Below, one piece after another: positions 10,616 through 19,331 of a stretch of 59,319 nt of DNA. Position 1 is the first letter of the stretch. Each line of letters begins with the position of its first letter. The DNA is taken from positions 1 to 59,319 of the forward strand of contig CANFHU010000016.1 of assembly GCA_947446925.1 (NCBI GenBank), given 5' to 3'. The notes below the pieces were generated by a model, which was not told the origin of the DNA, did not search any database, and saw only the letters and a list, made by a program, of their open reading frames with translations. Source of the stretch: Flavobacteriia bacterium (GTDB lineage Bacteria > Bacteroidota > Bacteroidia > Flavobacteriales_D > Crocinitomicaceae). Both the position numbers and the translations under genes were made by a program.

Positions 10616-13282
10616 CTAATAACCAATGGTAGCTGGTGCACTAGGCGAAGGATTAATAGTATTTATTGTAAATGTTTTAGTCTCTGTACAACCTACTGAA
10701 TCCGTAACCACTACAGTATAAATACCAGTTTTTAATCCAGTAATAGAAGCGGTAGTAGCACTGAATGCATTTGGACCAGACCAAGAGTAGGAATACCCTG
10801 AAGTTCCTCCAGAGACAGTTAATACGATGGAACCATCTAATGCATTAGAACAAGATTCATGTACTATAGTAGAACTAAGATTTAAAGCAGTTGCTTGAGA
10901 TAAAGCGGTAGTATAAGTTGAAGTACAATTTTTACTATCTGTTACGATCACACTATAATTGCCCGCTGGTAAACTTGTTCTATCTTGCGTTGTAATACTA
11001 GTACCCCAATTATAAACATACGGACTCGTACCACCGGAAACGATCAAATCAATGGATCCGGAGGAAACACTATAACATGCTATGTTTGTATTTACAGATG
11101 AAACTGTTAAAGTACTTACTGGTTCACTAATTGTAATCAAGGATGACGTTTTAACGCAATTGGATGCATCTGTAACTTGTAATGTATAAATTCCTGCTTT
11201 TAGATCCGTTCTGCCTACAGTGGAAACTCCATCATTCCATAAATATTTTAATGGAGAAATTCCGTTTGTTGTAGCAATAGAAATTACACCTGTAGCATCC
11301 CCATAACAATTAACATTGGTAAATGTTGGTGTTATTGAAATTTCTGCTGGTTGAGTAATTGTACTACTTGCAGAAACTTTACAACCATTTGCATCCGTTA
11401 CTGTCAAGGAATACGTACCACTAGCTAAACTATTTCTATTTTGCGTAGTTACTGCATCCGACCACAAATAGGTATAGGGTGCTGATCCTCCTGAAACAGC
11501 GGATACTAATATGGAACCAGTATTAATACCAAAACAGTTAATATTTGTAGGTGTTAATGTTAAAGGAGAAATTGCTGTATTCTGACCAATAACAACGGTG
11601 AACGATTTAACACATCCTGAACCATTACCAGTCGTAACAGTTACCGTATAATTACCTGGAGATAAATTTGAAATAGTTGTACCTGTTCCAGATCCAGTTC
11701 CACCTCCTGTTTTTACCCAAGACCACAAATATGGTCCGGATGCACCAGTAATGGTCATGACAATTTTACCATCTGAAGCACCAAAACAAGCATTCGAAAG
11801 TGAAGTAACAATAGATACATCGCAGGATACAACTGAAGTTTTTGAAGTGTTAAATACGCGACCACAAGCATCACCAATACTCACTGAAATTGGACAATCA
11901 ATCGTAGAAGAAGCTACTGGTGGAGTAAAAATTGCTTTGGTTTTATCGCCTGGGTAAGCAGGGTCTGCACTAAAACTACCTCCACAAGCAGAGGAAAAAC
12001 TTACGGTATAATCATTTGAGTTAATTCCTACTGGAAATGTAAAAGACACTGGTATTGGTGATCCTGATGTTACAGCACTAGGAAATCCACTAACATCTGG
12101 TGTGATGGTTGCATTCTTTCCAGTCATAAAAGAGAAATTAAAAAATATTCTTTGTGCTGCAATATTTGGTGGTAGTGTAGCCTTATTAAAGGAATGCGCT
12201 GCTTCAATCATAACATATCCTCGACTTTCATCACCAAATGCTCTTCCATAAGCAACTACTGCTGCTCTATGATTTAATGCCTTATCCACAGGTTTAACGT
12301 GATCCGGATCCCAAACTGCTATTGTAGTAGTAGGTCTCCAACCTGGCGCTAGTGGTATGTAAATTTGCTCAGATCCATTCTGTGTTGCTGCATCGATAGG
12401 TCCAATAAATTGCATATATGGATCACTATGATTATCGTAAAGATAAGGTGGTGTTCCACTTGTATGACTACTATATAAGAATAAGGCATTTTCCGAATAG
12501 GGACCAACTCCAGTAGCCGTTCCTGTTTTCTCCGCTAAAAAATTAGTCTGCTGTGAAGGATTTGCAGGATTAAACATATCTTCTAATGTACTACCAGCGT
12601 GACAATTAGTCCATATAGATCCATGATATGTTTGATTCCAAAAATACAAATTTTGATGTGTCGACCACTGAGGATCTGCATGTGGCATTACAAATATATC
12701 ATCACAATAACCTAACTGAGAAGGTAATTTTGTAATACTATATGCTGTAGTAGGAATGCCTGCATTTGCAAAATAAGGAACTGCAACAGGGCCATTTTGT
12801 AAATCTAAAGTCCAACGAGGTACAGATGTAACTAATAAAGTCTTGGCAACAGGAACACTTATAGGAGATGTAATTGTCGTACCAATTACCCCTTGAGTTT
12901 CCCAATATGTAATTCGTGCATTGACAGCTGTAGAGCGATACTCATTTAATATGATAAATGGTCCTCCTTTATAATCTACACCATTATAGGTAAAATCAAC
13001 TCCGTCTTTCACTTTACCTGGAGCAATCACCCATTTAATCGGTACTTTATAATTCGCAATCAAATCATAAATCATACCATAGGGTTTAAGTCCATTACCA
13101 ATCGTTTGAGGAACAACCCCCATATTGATAATATAGGAACCCGATGATATTGTCTCAGTTGTCGTTTGACCAAAAACAAAAGGACTAAAAAACAAAAGAA
13201 ATAAAATACTATGTATTCTTAATTTTAAATTTTTAGAAAAAAATTTTTCTAGGCTAGAATTGAACTTAAAATAATTGATCAT
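10616..13282 (-). CDS. Secreted SprB-repeat protein with unrecognised N-terminal domain
   Basis: 888 residues. A signal peptide (about 1-38, ending FVFG before QTTT) is followed by a domain of about 360 residues that I do not recognise, with conspicuous PHADP, WTNCHAGS and FGDESRGYVMIEAAH segments. A linker region with Cys-rich Ig-like features follows, then five SprB repeats (about 495-875). It ends ...SAPATIGY at a TAG without a visible T9SS sorting domain, so its export route or anchoring is unclear. The His/Asp/Cys-containing motifs could suggest an enzyme or ligand-binding domain, but no function is claimed. It is the first gene of a likely two-gene unit with the giant protein. The terminator of the atp operon lies just upstream. 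Confidence 0.85.
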   Translation of the reverse strand: MINYFKFNSSLEKFFSKNLKLRIHSILFLLFFSPFVFGQTTTETISSGSYIINMGVVPQTIGNGLKPYGMIYDLIANYKVPIKWVIAPGKVKDGVDFTYNGVDYKGGPFIILNEYRSTAVNARITYWETQGVIGTTITSPISVPVAKTLLVTSVPRWTLDLQNGPVAVPYFANAGIPTTAYSITKLPSQLGYCDDIFVMPHADPQWSTHQNLYFWNQTYHGSIWTNCHAGSTLEDMFNPANPSQQTNFLAEKTGTATGVGPYSENALFLYSSHTSGTPPYLYDNHSDPYMQFIGPIDAATQNGSEQIYIPLAPGWRPTTTIAVWDPDHVKPVDKALNHRAAVVAYGRAFGDESRGYVMIEAAHSFNKATLPPNIAAQRIFFNFSFMTGKNATITPDVSGFPSAVTSGSPIPVSFTFPVGINSNDYTVSFSSACGGSFSADPAYPGDKTKAIFTPPVASSTIDCPISVSIGDACGRVFNTSKTSVVSCDVSIVTSLSNACFGASDGKIVMTITGASGPYLWSWVKTGGGTGSGTGTTISNLSPGNYTVTVTTGNGSGCVKSFTVVIGQNTAISPLTLTPTNINCFGINTGSILVSAVSGGSAPYTYLWSDAVTTQNRNSLASGTYSLTVTDANGCKVSASSTITQPAEISITPTFTNVNCYGDATGVISIATTNGISPLKYLWNDGVSTVGRTDLKAGIYTLQVTDASNCVKTSSLITISEPVSTLTVSSVNTNIACYSVSSGSIDLIVSGGTSPYVYNWGTSITTQDRTSLPAGNYSVIVTDSKNCTSTYTTALSQATALNLSSTIVHESCSNALDGSIVLTVSGGTSGYSYSWSGPNAFSATTASITGLKTGIYTVVVTDSVGCTETKTFTINTINPSPSAPATIGY

Positions 13283-13339
13283 ACGCTATATCTTCAATAT
13301 TATATTTTCCAAAAAACTTAATTTTTGTTAAAAAAAATA

Positions 13340-13347
13340 CAAAACTA
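13340..13347 (-). promoter_or_regulatory. Putative -7 box upstream of the SprB-repeat protein
   Basis: The minus strand reads TAGTTTTG, matching the Bacteroidota TAnnTTTG consensus, about 58 bases before the ATG. The nearest TTG (13375-13377) is 27 bases upstream, longer than usual, so the -33 element is uncertain. Confidence 0.4.
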
Positions 13348-13410
13348 AAGATAATTATGACTGGAATTTTGATTCAACATTAAAGTAATAACATTAAAAT
13401 GTTGAAGCAG

Positions 13411-13443
13411 AAAAAAAGGCTACCCAAAATGGATAGCCTTTCT
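13411..13443 (-). terminator. Terminator of the atp operon
   Basis: On the minus strand GGCTATCC, a short AT loop and GGGTAGCC form a hairpin with one mismatch, followed by a T-run (plus-strand A-run 13411-13417). It starts about 20 bases after the atpG stop. Confidence 0.8.
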
Positions 13444-13461
13444 ATTATAATAAACTTAATA

Positions 13462-14334
13462 TTAATTATTTAGAGCTTCAGCACCACCAACAATCTCTAA
13501 AATTTCATTGGTAATCGCTGCTTGACGTGCTTTGTTATAACTTAATGTTAAAGAACGTTTTAATTCTTTCGCATTATCCGTCGCTTTATGCATCGCAGTC
13601 ATACGTGCTCCATGTTCGGAAGCATGAGAATCTAACAATGCTTTAAAGAACTGTGTTTTCAATGATTTTGGAATCAATTCTTCCACAATCTCTGATTTAG
13701 ATGGCTCAAAAATATAATCATTAGATACTGTTGTATCTTCTGAAACAGTCGCAACAATTGGCAATAATTGTTCTGCTTTAACATCTTGTACACTTGCATT
13801 AACAAAAGAGTTGTATACCACTACTACTTTGTCAAATTTACGATCCAAGAATAATTTAATCACATTTTCGGTGATTTCAGCAGCATTCGTAAATGTAAGA
13901 TTCGAAAAAATATCATTTACACCAACAGTATCGTTCTCAATACGCAATGGACTTCTTCTAAAAGAATCCGTAATCTTTTTCCCGAAACATAAAATGTTCA
14001 CATTAGAACCTTTATATTCTTTAGAAATCAATTGATTTACTTGTTTAAGTACATTGTTATTGAATCCACCACACAAACCACGATTCGAAGAAATTGCCAA
14101 AATCAAAACATTTGATTCTTCTCTAACTTCTGCAAACGCATTTTCAGACAAATCTAAAGTAGCACTTAAATTACCCAAAATTTCTTGCAACTTATTGGAA
14201 TAAGGCTTCATTTGCGTAATCGCATCTTGTGCTCTTTTCAATTTTGCAGCAGAAACCATCTTCATCGCAGAGGTAATCTGCATCGTAGAAGAAATGGAAG
14301 TAATTCTGTTTTTTATTTCTTTTAAGTTAGCCAT
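13462..14334 (-). CDS. atpG: F1 ATP synthase gamma subunit
   Basis: 290 residues, the normal family length. The N-terminus (MANLKEIKNRI.SI..T.QIT.AMKMV) and the C-terminal helix (SYNKARQAAITNEILEIVGGA) are the two halves of the gamma coiled-coil that forms the rotor shaft inside the alpha3beta3 head. The central RGLCGGFN motif is characteristic. It is the last gene of the operon; atpD and atpC do not follow, as is usual in Bacteroidota, where beta and epsilon are encoded elsewhere. A terminator-like hairpin separates it from atpA. Confidence 0.97.
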   Translation of the reverse strand: MANLKEIKNRITSISSTMQITSAMKMVSAAKLKRAQDAITQMKPYSNKLQEILGNLSATLDLSENAFAEVREESNVLILAISSNRGLCGGFNNNVLKQVNQLISKEYKGSNVNILCFGKKITDSFRRSPLRIENDTVGVNDIFSNLTFTNAAEITENVIKLFLDRKFDKVVVVYNSFVNASVQDVKAEQLLPIVATVSEDTTVSNDYIFEPSKSEIVEELIPKSLKTQFFKALLDSHASEHGARMTAMHKATDNAKELKRSLTLSYNKARQAAITNEILEIVGGAEALNN

Positions 14335-14341
14335 ACTGTAA

Positions 14342-14377
14342 CAAAAAAAGTGTAGCCTAATTTACTTAAACTACACT
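14342..14377 (-). terminator. Intra-operon terminator-like hairpin between atpA and atpG
   Basis: On the minus strand AGTGTAG pairs with CTACACT (plus-strand arms 14371-14377 and 14349-14355) across a 15-base loop that can itself fold, followed immediately by a run of seven T. It lies wholly between the atpA stop and the atpG start. It could act as an attenuator reducing atpG transcription relative to atpA. Confidence 0.5.
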
Positions 14378-14385
14378 AAAAATTA

Positions 14386-15960
14386 TTAATATTTTGAAGC
14401 GATTTCTTTTGCAACTTTCGTTAATACGTCTGTTGCTTCATCTGTATATTTACCTGCTTTCAAAGAAAGTAAAATATCTGCATGTTTTGCTTCTAAATAA
14501 TCTAAATACTCTTTCTCAAACGCTTTTACTTTATTCACTGGAACATTTTGGATTAACCCTTTTGTACCAACATAAATAATAGCAATTTGTTTTTCTACTG
14601 GGTAAGGATCACCATCTTGTTGTTTCAAGATTTCCACGTTACGTGCACCTTTATCCAATACATATTTTGTTGCAGCATCTAAGTCAGATCCAAATTTAGC
14701 GAACGCTTCTAATTCACGGTATTGTGCTTGGTCTAATTTCAACGTACCTGCTACTTTTTTCATGGATTTAATTTGCGCGTTACCCCCTACACGTGATACA
14801 GAGATACCCACGTTGATCGCTGGACGAATACCTGCGTTAAACAAGTCACCTTCCAAGAAAATCTGACCATCCGTAATAGAAATTACGTTAGTTGGGATAT
14901 ACGCAGAAACGTCACCACCTTGCGTTTCGATAATTGGTAAAGCAGTCAAAGAACCACCACCTTTTACGATACCTTTCATACATTCTGGTAAATCATTCAT
15001 CGTTGCAGCAATAGCGTCATCATTAATGATTTTCGCAGCTCTTTCTAATAAACGAGAGTGTAAGTAGAAAACGTCACCTGGGTATGCCTCACGCCCTGGA
15101 GGACGACGTAATAACAAAGAAACCTCACGGTAAGCAACCGCTTGTTTCGATAAATCATCAAATACAATTAATGCTGGTCTTCCTGAATCACGGAAAAACT
15201 CACCAACAGCAGCACCTGTCATTGGAGCATAGAATTGCATTGGAGCAGATTCAGAAGCATTAGCAGCAACAATTACTGTATATGCCATAGCACCTGCATC
15301 TTCTAATTTCTTAACGATTCCAGCAACAGTAGATCCTTTTTGTCCAACTGCAACATAAATACAGAAAACAGGCTCTCCTCTATCGTAGAATTCTTTTTGA
15401 TTAATAATGGTATCAATCGCAACAGTTGTTTTACCAGTTTGACGGTCACCAATGATTAACTCACGTTGTCCACGTCCTACAGGAATCATCGCATCGATTG
15501 ATTTGATACCTGTTTGTAATGGCTCAGTTACTGGTTGACGGAAAATAACCCCTGGAGCTTTACGCTCGATTGGCATTTCATATAATTGACCAGAAATTTC
15601 ACCTTTACCATCGATTGGGTTACCCAAAGTATCGATAACACGACCAACAAGTCCTTCACCAACTTTTACAGAAGCGATACGACCCAATCTTTTAACTGTG
15701 TCACCTTCTTTTACAAGCGTAGACTTACCTAAAAGTACTGCTCCTACGTTGTCTTCTTCTAAGTTTAATGCGATTCCTTGTAAACCTCCATCAAATTCAA
15801 TTAACTCACCGTATTGAACTCCATCTAGTCCATAAATACGAGCGATACCATCTCCAACTTGAAGTACAGTACCAACCTCTTGAAGCTCAGCTTCTGTACG
15901 GAAGCCTGAAAGCTGTTCTCTTAAAATTGCAGAAACTTCTGCTGGTTTTACATCTGCCAT
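14386..15960 (-). CDS. atpA: F1 ATP synthase alpha subunit
   Basis: 524 residues, full length. Walker A is GDRQTGKTT, the P-loop that binds non-catalytic nucleotide; [29 protein letters not shown] follows in the expected order, and [20 protein letters not shown] marks the C-terminal part (shown here only as family motifs). Three copies per F1 head alternate with beta. It is preceded by atpH at a 37-base gap and followed by a hairpin before atpG. Start [17 protein letters not shown] agrees with the family. Confidence 0.98.
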   Translation of the reverse strand: MADVKPAEVSAILREQLSGFRTEAELQEVGTVLQVGDGIARIYGLDGVQYGELIEFDGGLQGIALNLEEDNVGAVLLGKSTLVKEGDTVKRLGRIASVKVGEGLVGRVIDTLGNPIDGKGEISGQLYEMPIERKAPGVIFRQPVTEPLQTGIKSIDAMIPVGRGQRELIIGDRQTGKTTVAIDTIINQKEFYDRGEPVFCIYVAVGQKGSTVAGIVKKLEDAGAMAYTVIVAANASESAPMQFYAPMTGAAVGEFFRDSGRPALIVFDDLSKQAVAYREVSLLLRRPPGREAYPGDVFYLHSRLLERAAKIINDDAIAATMNDLPECMKGIVKGGGSLTALPIIETQGGDVSAYIPTNVISITDGQIFLEGDLFNAGIRPAINVGISVSRVGGNAQIKSMKKVAGTLKLDQAQYRELEAFAKFGSDLDAATKYVLDKGARNVEILKQQDGDPYPVEKQIAIIYVGTKGLIQNVPVNKVKAFEKEYLDYLEAKHADILLSLKAGKYTDEATDVLTKVAKEIASKY

Positions 15961-15997
15961 ATTGTTTTATTTTACGCCTACTTAAAGGCAAATCAAA

Positions 15998-16537
15998 CTA
16001 TCGTGTTAAACGTTGTTTTAAATTTTTAAATTGATTCGCTACAGAAGAATCAAATTGAGTATTCCCAATTTTTACTACAAATCCACCTAGCAATGATTCA
16101 TCAATTGTTTCAGTTAATTCGATAGTTCCTTTCACTGTTGGCTTCACCTTCGCTAAAATCGACTGAATAGTAGCTTCGTCTAATTTTTTAGAAGCAACTA
16201 ATGTTACAGGAACAATTCCTTGATGTTCTTTTAATAATACATCAAAAGATGCAGCGATTTCAGTCAAAATTCCTTCTCTTCTATTTTTGGTAATTAATGC
16301 CATAAAAGAAGTAGAAAGAACATCAAAGTTTTCAAACAATTGATTTAAAATAGAAATCTTTTTATCCGCTTGGATTAAAGGACTATTTAAAAACAATTGA
16401 AATTCGTTTGTTTCGTTTTTTGCAGCAACAATAGCACGCATATCAGAAGCTACCTTGTCAATCTTATTTTGTTCGATCGCAAGTTCTAATAATGCTTTTG
16501 CATATCTTGATGCTGATTTTGTACTATTGATAGCCAT
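15998..16537 (-). CDS. atpH: ATP synthase delta subunit (OSCP)
   Basis: 179 residues. The N-terminal SRYAKALLELA segment and the C-terminal DESLLGGFVVKIGNTQFDSS motif are standard for delta/OSCP, which joins the peripheral stalk to the top of the F1 head. It sits between atpF (8-base gap) and atpA, the usual order. Confidence 0.96.
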   Translation of the reverse strand: MAINSTKSASRYAKALLELAIEQNKIDKVASDMRAIVAAKNETNEFQLFLNSPLIQADKKISILNQLFENFDVLSTSFMALITKNRREGILTEIAASFDVLLKEHQGIVPVTLVASKKLDEATIQSILAKVKPTVKGTIELTETIDESLLGGFVVKIGNTQFDSSVANQFKNLKQRLTR

Positions 16538-16545
16538 ACAAACAA

Positions 16546-17046
16546 TTAATTCAAGTTAATATCTTCCGCTAATTTATTAGCCAATGCCTTTTGTTTATCG
16601 TCTGAAGAAAGTTCCGTACGAACAATTTTCTCAGCAATCTCGATAGACAAAGAAGCAACGTGTAATCTCAATTCAGAAATTGCAGCTGCTTTTTCTAATT
16701 CAATCGTATGACGTGCACTTGCTAATACTTTCTCCGCTTCAATTTTTGCATTGTTTTTAGAATCTTCCACCATTTTAGTTGCAGTTTCTTTTGCATCCTT
16801 AACGATGTTGTCTCTTTCTACACGAGCTTCTTTTAATAAGTTCTCATTAGCAGACTTCAACTCAGCAATTTCTTTTCTTGCTTGTTCAGCCAAATTTATT
16901 GCACTCTCAATTCCTTCTTCACGCTCTTGCAATGAATTCAAAATTGGTTTCCAAGCAAATTTTCTCATTAATAAAATCAATATTAATAAGATCACTGTTT
17001 GCATTACAAATAGCCCTGGCGAAAAGTCATTTAATAAAGTTTCCAT
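16546..17046 (-). CDS. atpF: ATP synthase Fo subunit b
   Basis: 166 residues: one N-terminal membrane helix (about 12-30, ending before FAWKPIL) and then a long charged alpha-helical region rich in Glu, Lys and Ala, the peripheral-stalk dimer. The FAWKPI..L..RE motif after the membrane segment is typical. It is separated from atpE by a 92-base gap holding a strong hairpin. Confidence 0.96.
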   Translation of the reverse strand: METLLNDFSPGLFVMQTVILLILILLMRKFAWKPILNSLQEREEGIESAINLAEQARKEIAELKSANENLLKEARVERDNIVKDAKETATKMVEDSKNNAKIEAEKVLASARHTIELEKAAAISELRLHVASLSIEIAEKIVRTELSSDDKQKALANKLAEDINLN

Positions 17047-17083
17047 GGTTGTTTATTTAAAAGTTGTTTTAATAAATCAAGGT

Positions 17084-17120
17084 TAAAAAAGGTTTTCCAT
17101 AACCAACCGTTATGGAAAAC
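17084..17120 (-). terminator. Intra-operon terminator-like hairpin between atpE and atpF
   Basis: A perfect 12-bp inverted repeat (arms 17092-17103 and 17109-17120) encloses a 5-base loop. On the minus strand it is followed one base later by six T. Both arms lie in the 92-base atpE-atpF spacer. It looks like a partial terminator or mRNA-stabilising stem that would raise atpE transcript over the downstream genes. Confidence 0.65.
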
Positions 17121-17138
17121 ACTTCGTTTCTTTTTGGA

Positions 17139-17366
<228 letters not shown>

Positions 17367-17375
17367 CTAAATAAA

Positions 17376-18485
17376 TTAATGATGATCGTGTTCTACAACA
17401 GCCATACCAATAAATAAAGAAGATAACATTGTAAAAATAAACGCTTGTAAGAACGCTACTAATAATTCAATAACAAAAATAAACGTTGAAAGTAACAAAG
17501 ACATCCCTGTTGAAGCAACTGGTCCGAAAGCAACTTTCATGGTAATCATCAAAGCAATCAAACTCATTAATACGAAGTGACCTGCTGTAATGTTAGCAAA
17601 CAAACGAATCGTTAATGAGAATGGTTTTGTAAACATACCCAACACCTCAATTGGTGCTAAAATAATTTTCATGATAACTGGTACACCTGGCATCCAGAAA
17701 ATGTGCCCCCAATATTCTTTGTTTGCACTAAACTGAACAATGATAAACGTAAACAATGCTAAACATAATGTCACTGCAATATTACCTGTAACGTTGAATC
17801 CAAGTGGAGTCAATCCTAATAAGTTCAAAATCCAAATAAAGAAAAATACAGTCAATAAATAAGGCATGAATTTTTTGTATTTTTTCTCACCAATGTTTGG
17901 ACGAGCAATCTCATCTCTAACATATAATACTAATGGCTCTAACACTCTACCTAAACCTGTTGGGATTGGACCTTTTTTATATCCTCTCGCTAAAGCACTA
18001 AAGAAAATCACCATTAACAAACCTGTTAATAACATTCCTAATACACTTTTAGTAATCGATAAGTCTAAAGGTCTATAATTAGCTGGATGCTCTCCGTGCA
18101 TGCGTAAGTGACCCTCTTTATTTGTTTTATAAATCTTTCCATGGTGTAATGTATAGAAAGAACCATTACTTGCAACAACTTTTTCTCCATGGTGAAATTC
18201 AGCAGCAGAAAAAACATGTAATCCACCATCTAATAAAATAACTGGTAAGTCAAACCCAACATGTTTTCCTGTTTTACCATCCGTATACAAAACAAAAGAA
18301 TGCGCGTCTTGTAAGTGGTGTTTGATATATGCGTTTATTTTCTCAGGAGTATCAATCGGACCTTCTTCATGACTTTTAGCATGTTTTTCACCTGAATGCG
18401 CAGCAGTATTTGCAAACGAGAAAGAGGTGATTATCATAAAGATAAAACCTAAAAATAAACCGAAATATTGTTTTGTGTTTTTCAT
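17376..18485 (-). CDS. atpB: ATP synthase Fo subunit a, with N-terminal extension
   Basis: 369 residues, longer than the 240-280 of most subunit a proteins. The first about 25 residues look like a signal peptide (MKNTKQYFGLFLGFIFMIIT...FANT), then comes a His-rich periplasmic segment of about 110 residues. From about residue 145 the usual membrane helices follow, with the essential Arg in SLTIRLFANITAGH and a final helix ending in VVEHDHH. A signal-bearing extension is common in Bacteroidota AtpB; its job is not known to me. Subunit a forms the proton half-channels next to the c ring. Confidence 0.95.
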   Translation of the reverse strand: MKNTKQYFGLFLGFIFMIITSFSFANTAAHSGEKHAKSHEEGPIDTPEKINAYIKHHLQDAHSFVLYTDGKTGKHVGFDLPVILLDGGLHVFSAAEFHHGEKVVASNGSFYTLHHGKIYKTNKEGHLRMHGEHPANYRPLDLSITKSVLGMLLTGLLMVIFFSALARGYKKGPIPTGLGRVLEPLVLYVRDEIARPNIGEKKYKKFMPYLLTVFFFIWILNLLGLTPLGFNVTGNIAVTLCLALFTFIIVQFSANKEYWGHIFWMPGVPVIMKIILAPIEVLGMFTKPFSLTIRLFANITAGHFVLMSLIALMITMKVAFGPVASTGMSLLLSTFIFVIELLVAFLQAFIFTMLSSLFIGMAVVEHDHH

Positions 18486-18527
18486 GTTTCTAGAATGAGA
18501 TAGTCAAACTTCACTTAAATTCGAGTG

Positions 18528-18535
18528 CAAAAATA
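18528..18535 (-). promoter_or_regulatory. Putative -7 box upstream of atpB
   Basis: The minus strand reads TATTTTTG (TAnnTTTG) about 43 bases before the atpB ATG, in the 140-base gap after the small membrane protein. No clear TTG is found at the expected -33 position. It could give atpB-atpG a second promoter. Confidence 0.35.
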
Positions 18536-18625
18536 CACATTTATTTAAAATAAAAAATCTTTTTTTGTAGAATGAAAAAAGGGATTTCAAGATTTTGTTG
18601 ATAAGTTGGAAGGAAAAGGAGGATT

Positions 18626-19024
18626 CTATTTTCGTAATCTAGTAATGATTGCAGCCGACTCAATCCCTAAAAAGGTGAAAAGAGGCAATAAAATACCTAT
18701 TTTCTCCGTGAAATTTAAAGGATGTTCAGCTAAACCTTTCGCAAAGAAAATCAACATAAACAACCCCATTTTTAAGAAAATACCAACTAAAAAAGCATAA
18801 GCTGCACTCGTAGGATTCACATCAAAAAGAAACTCAATACCAGTGATTAAGAGTAAAGAACAAATACCAAAAAACAAATAAATAGAAAAGAGACTAAAAG
18901 GTGCTTTCCAAGCTGTTTCATCTAAAACTAAATTGTGTGTAAAGTATAAAAGACAAAAAGAAATTAAAACAAGACTATTGTAAATTAATATTCGCTTTAG
19001 GGTGTTATTTTGCTTCATCGTCAT
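18626..19024 (-). CDS. AtpI-like small membrane protein
   Basis: 132 residues (or 130 from the second Met at 19018) with four predicted membrane helices, no recognisable catalytic motif, ending ITRLRK. It overlaps the preceding AtpZ-like gene by 20 bases and precedes atpB, where atpI sits in other bacteria. By position and topology it is an ATP synthase I-chain-like assembly or ion-supply factor. Sequence similarity to AtpI is weak by eye, so the call rests mostly on context. Confidence 0.7.
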   Translation of the reverse strand: MTMKQNNTLKRILIYNSLVLISFCLLYFTHNLVLDETAWKAPFSLFSIYLFFGICSLLLITGIEFLFDVNPTSAAYAFLVGIFLKMGLFMLIFFAKGLAEHPLNFTEKIGILLPLFTFLGIESAAIITRLRK

Positions 19025-19241
19025 TCGACATTTTAATTACTTGACGGATTACAGAAAATGTAGATCCAAATACTGCAAACAAAGTTAATACTTTATTGTA
19101 TGTGAATAGTTCTATCGGATAATTTTTGTCTAACCAAGTCCCTAATAAACTTGCTAAATAAATCGACAAACCCATTTGCAAACCTAAAGAGGAAAATTTC
19201 AACCAAACTGCTGGTTTGTTATCTTTTTTAGGGGTTTCCAT
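19005..19241 (-). CDS. AtpZ/AtpI-family protein
   Basis: 78 residues with two membrane helices: GLQMGLSIYLASLLGTWLD and a second (TLFAVFGSTFSVIRQV). The G.QMG..I.....G.WLD pattern is the signature of the small putative F0F1-ATPase subunit family (AtpZ/AtpI). It is the first gene of the atp operon and overlaps the next gene. AtpZ-type proteins are thought to help ion supply or c-ring assembly. Confidence 0.85.
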   Translation of the reverse strand: METPKKDNKPAVWLKFSSLGLQMGLSIYLASLLGTWLDKNYPIELFTYNKVLTLFAVFGSTFSVIRQVIKMSNDDEAK

Positions 19242-19315
19242 AATCTATTGTTTGACTTATCTAATAAAAATACAATTATGAAATGATATTTCCTAAATTT
19301 TGAAAAAGTATCTAT

Positions 19316-19323
19316 TATATTTG
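19316..19323 (+). promoter_or_regulatory. Putative -7 box very close to the polyprenyl synthetase start
   Basis: TATATTTG matches TAnnTTTG exactly and ends 8 bases before the ATG, so transcription would begin within a few bases of the start codon. A TTTTG at 19298-19302 is only 13 bases upstream, shorter than the usual spacing. Confidence 0.45.
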
Positions 19324-19331
19324 TAAGTACA

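Noticed and set aside
10582-10618. Split of one giant gene by a stop or frameshift
   Set aside because: The 888-residue protein ends in a normal TAG and the next gene has its own ATG and a clear signal peptide, so these are two genes.
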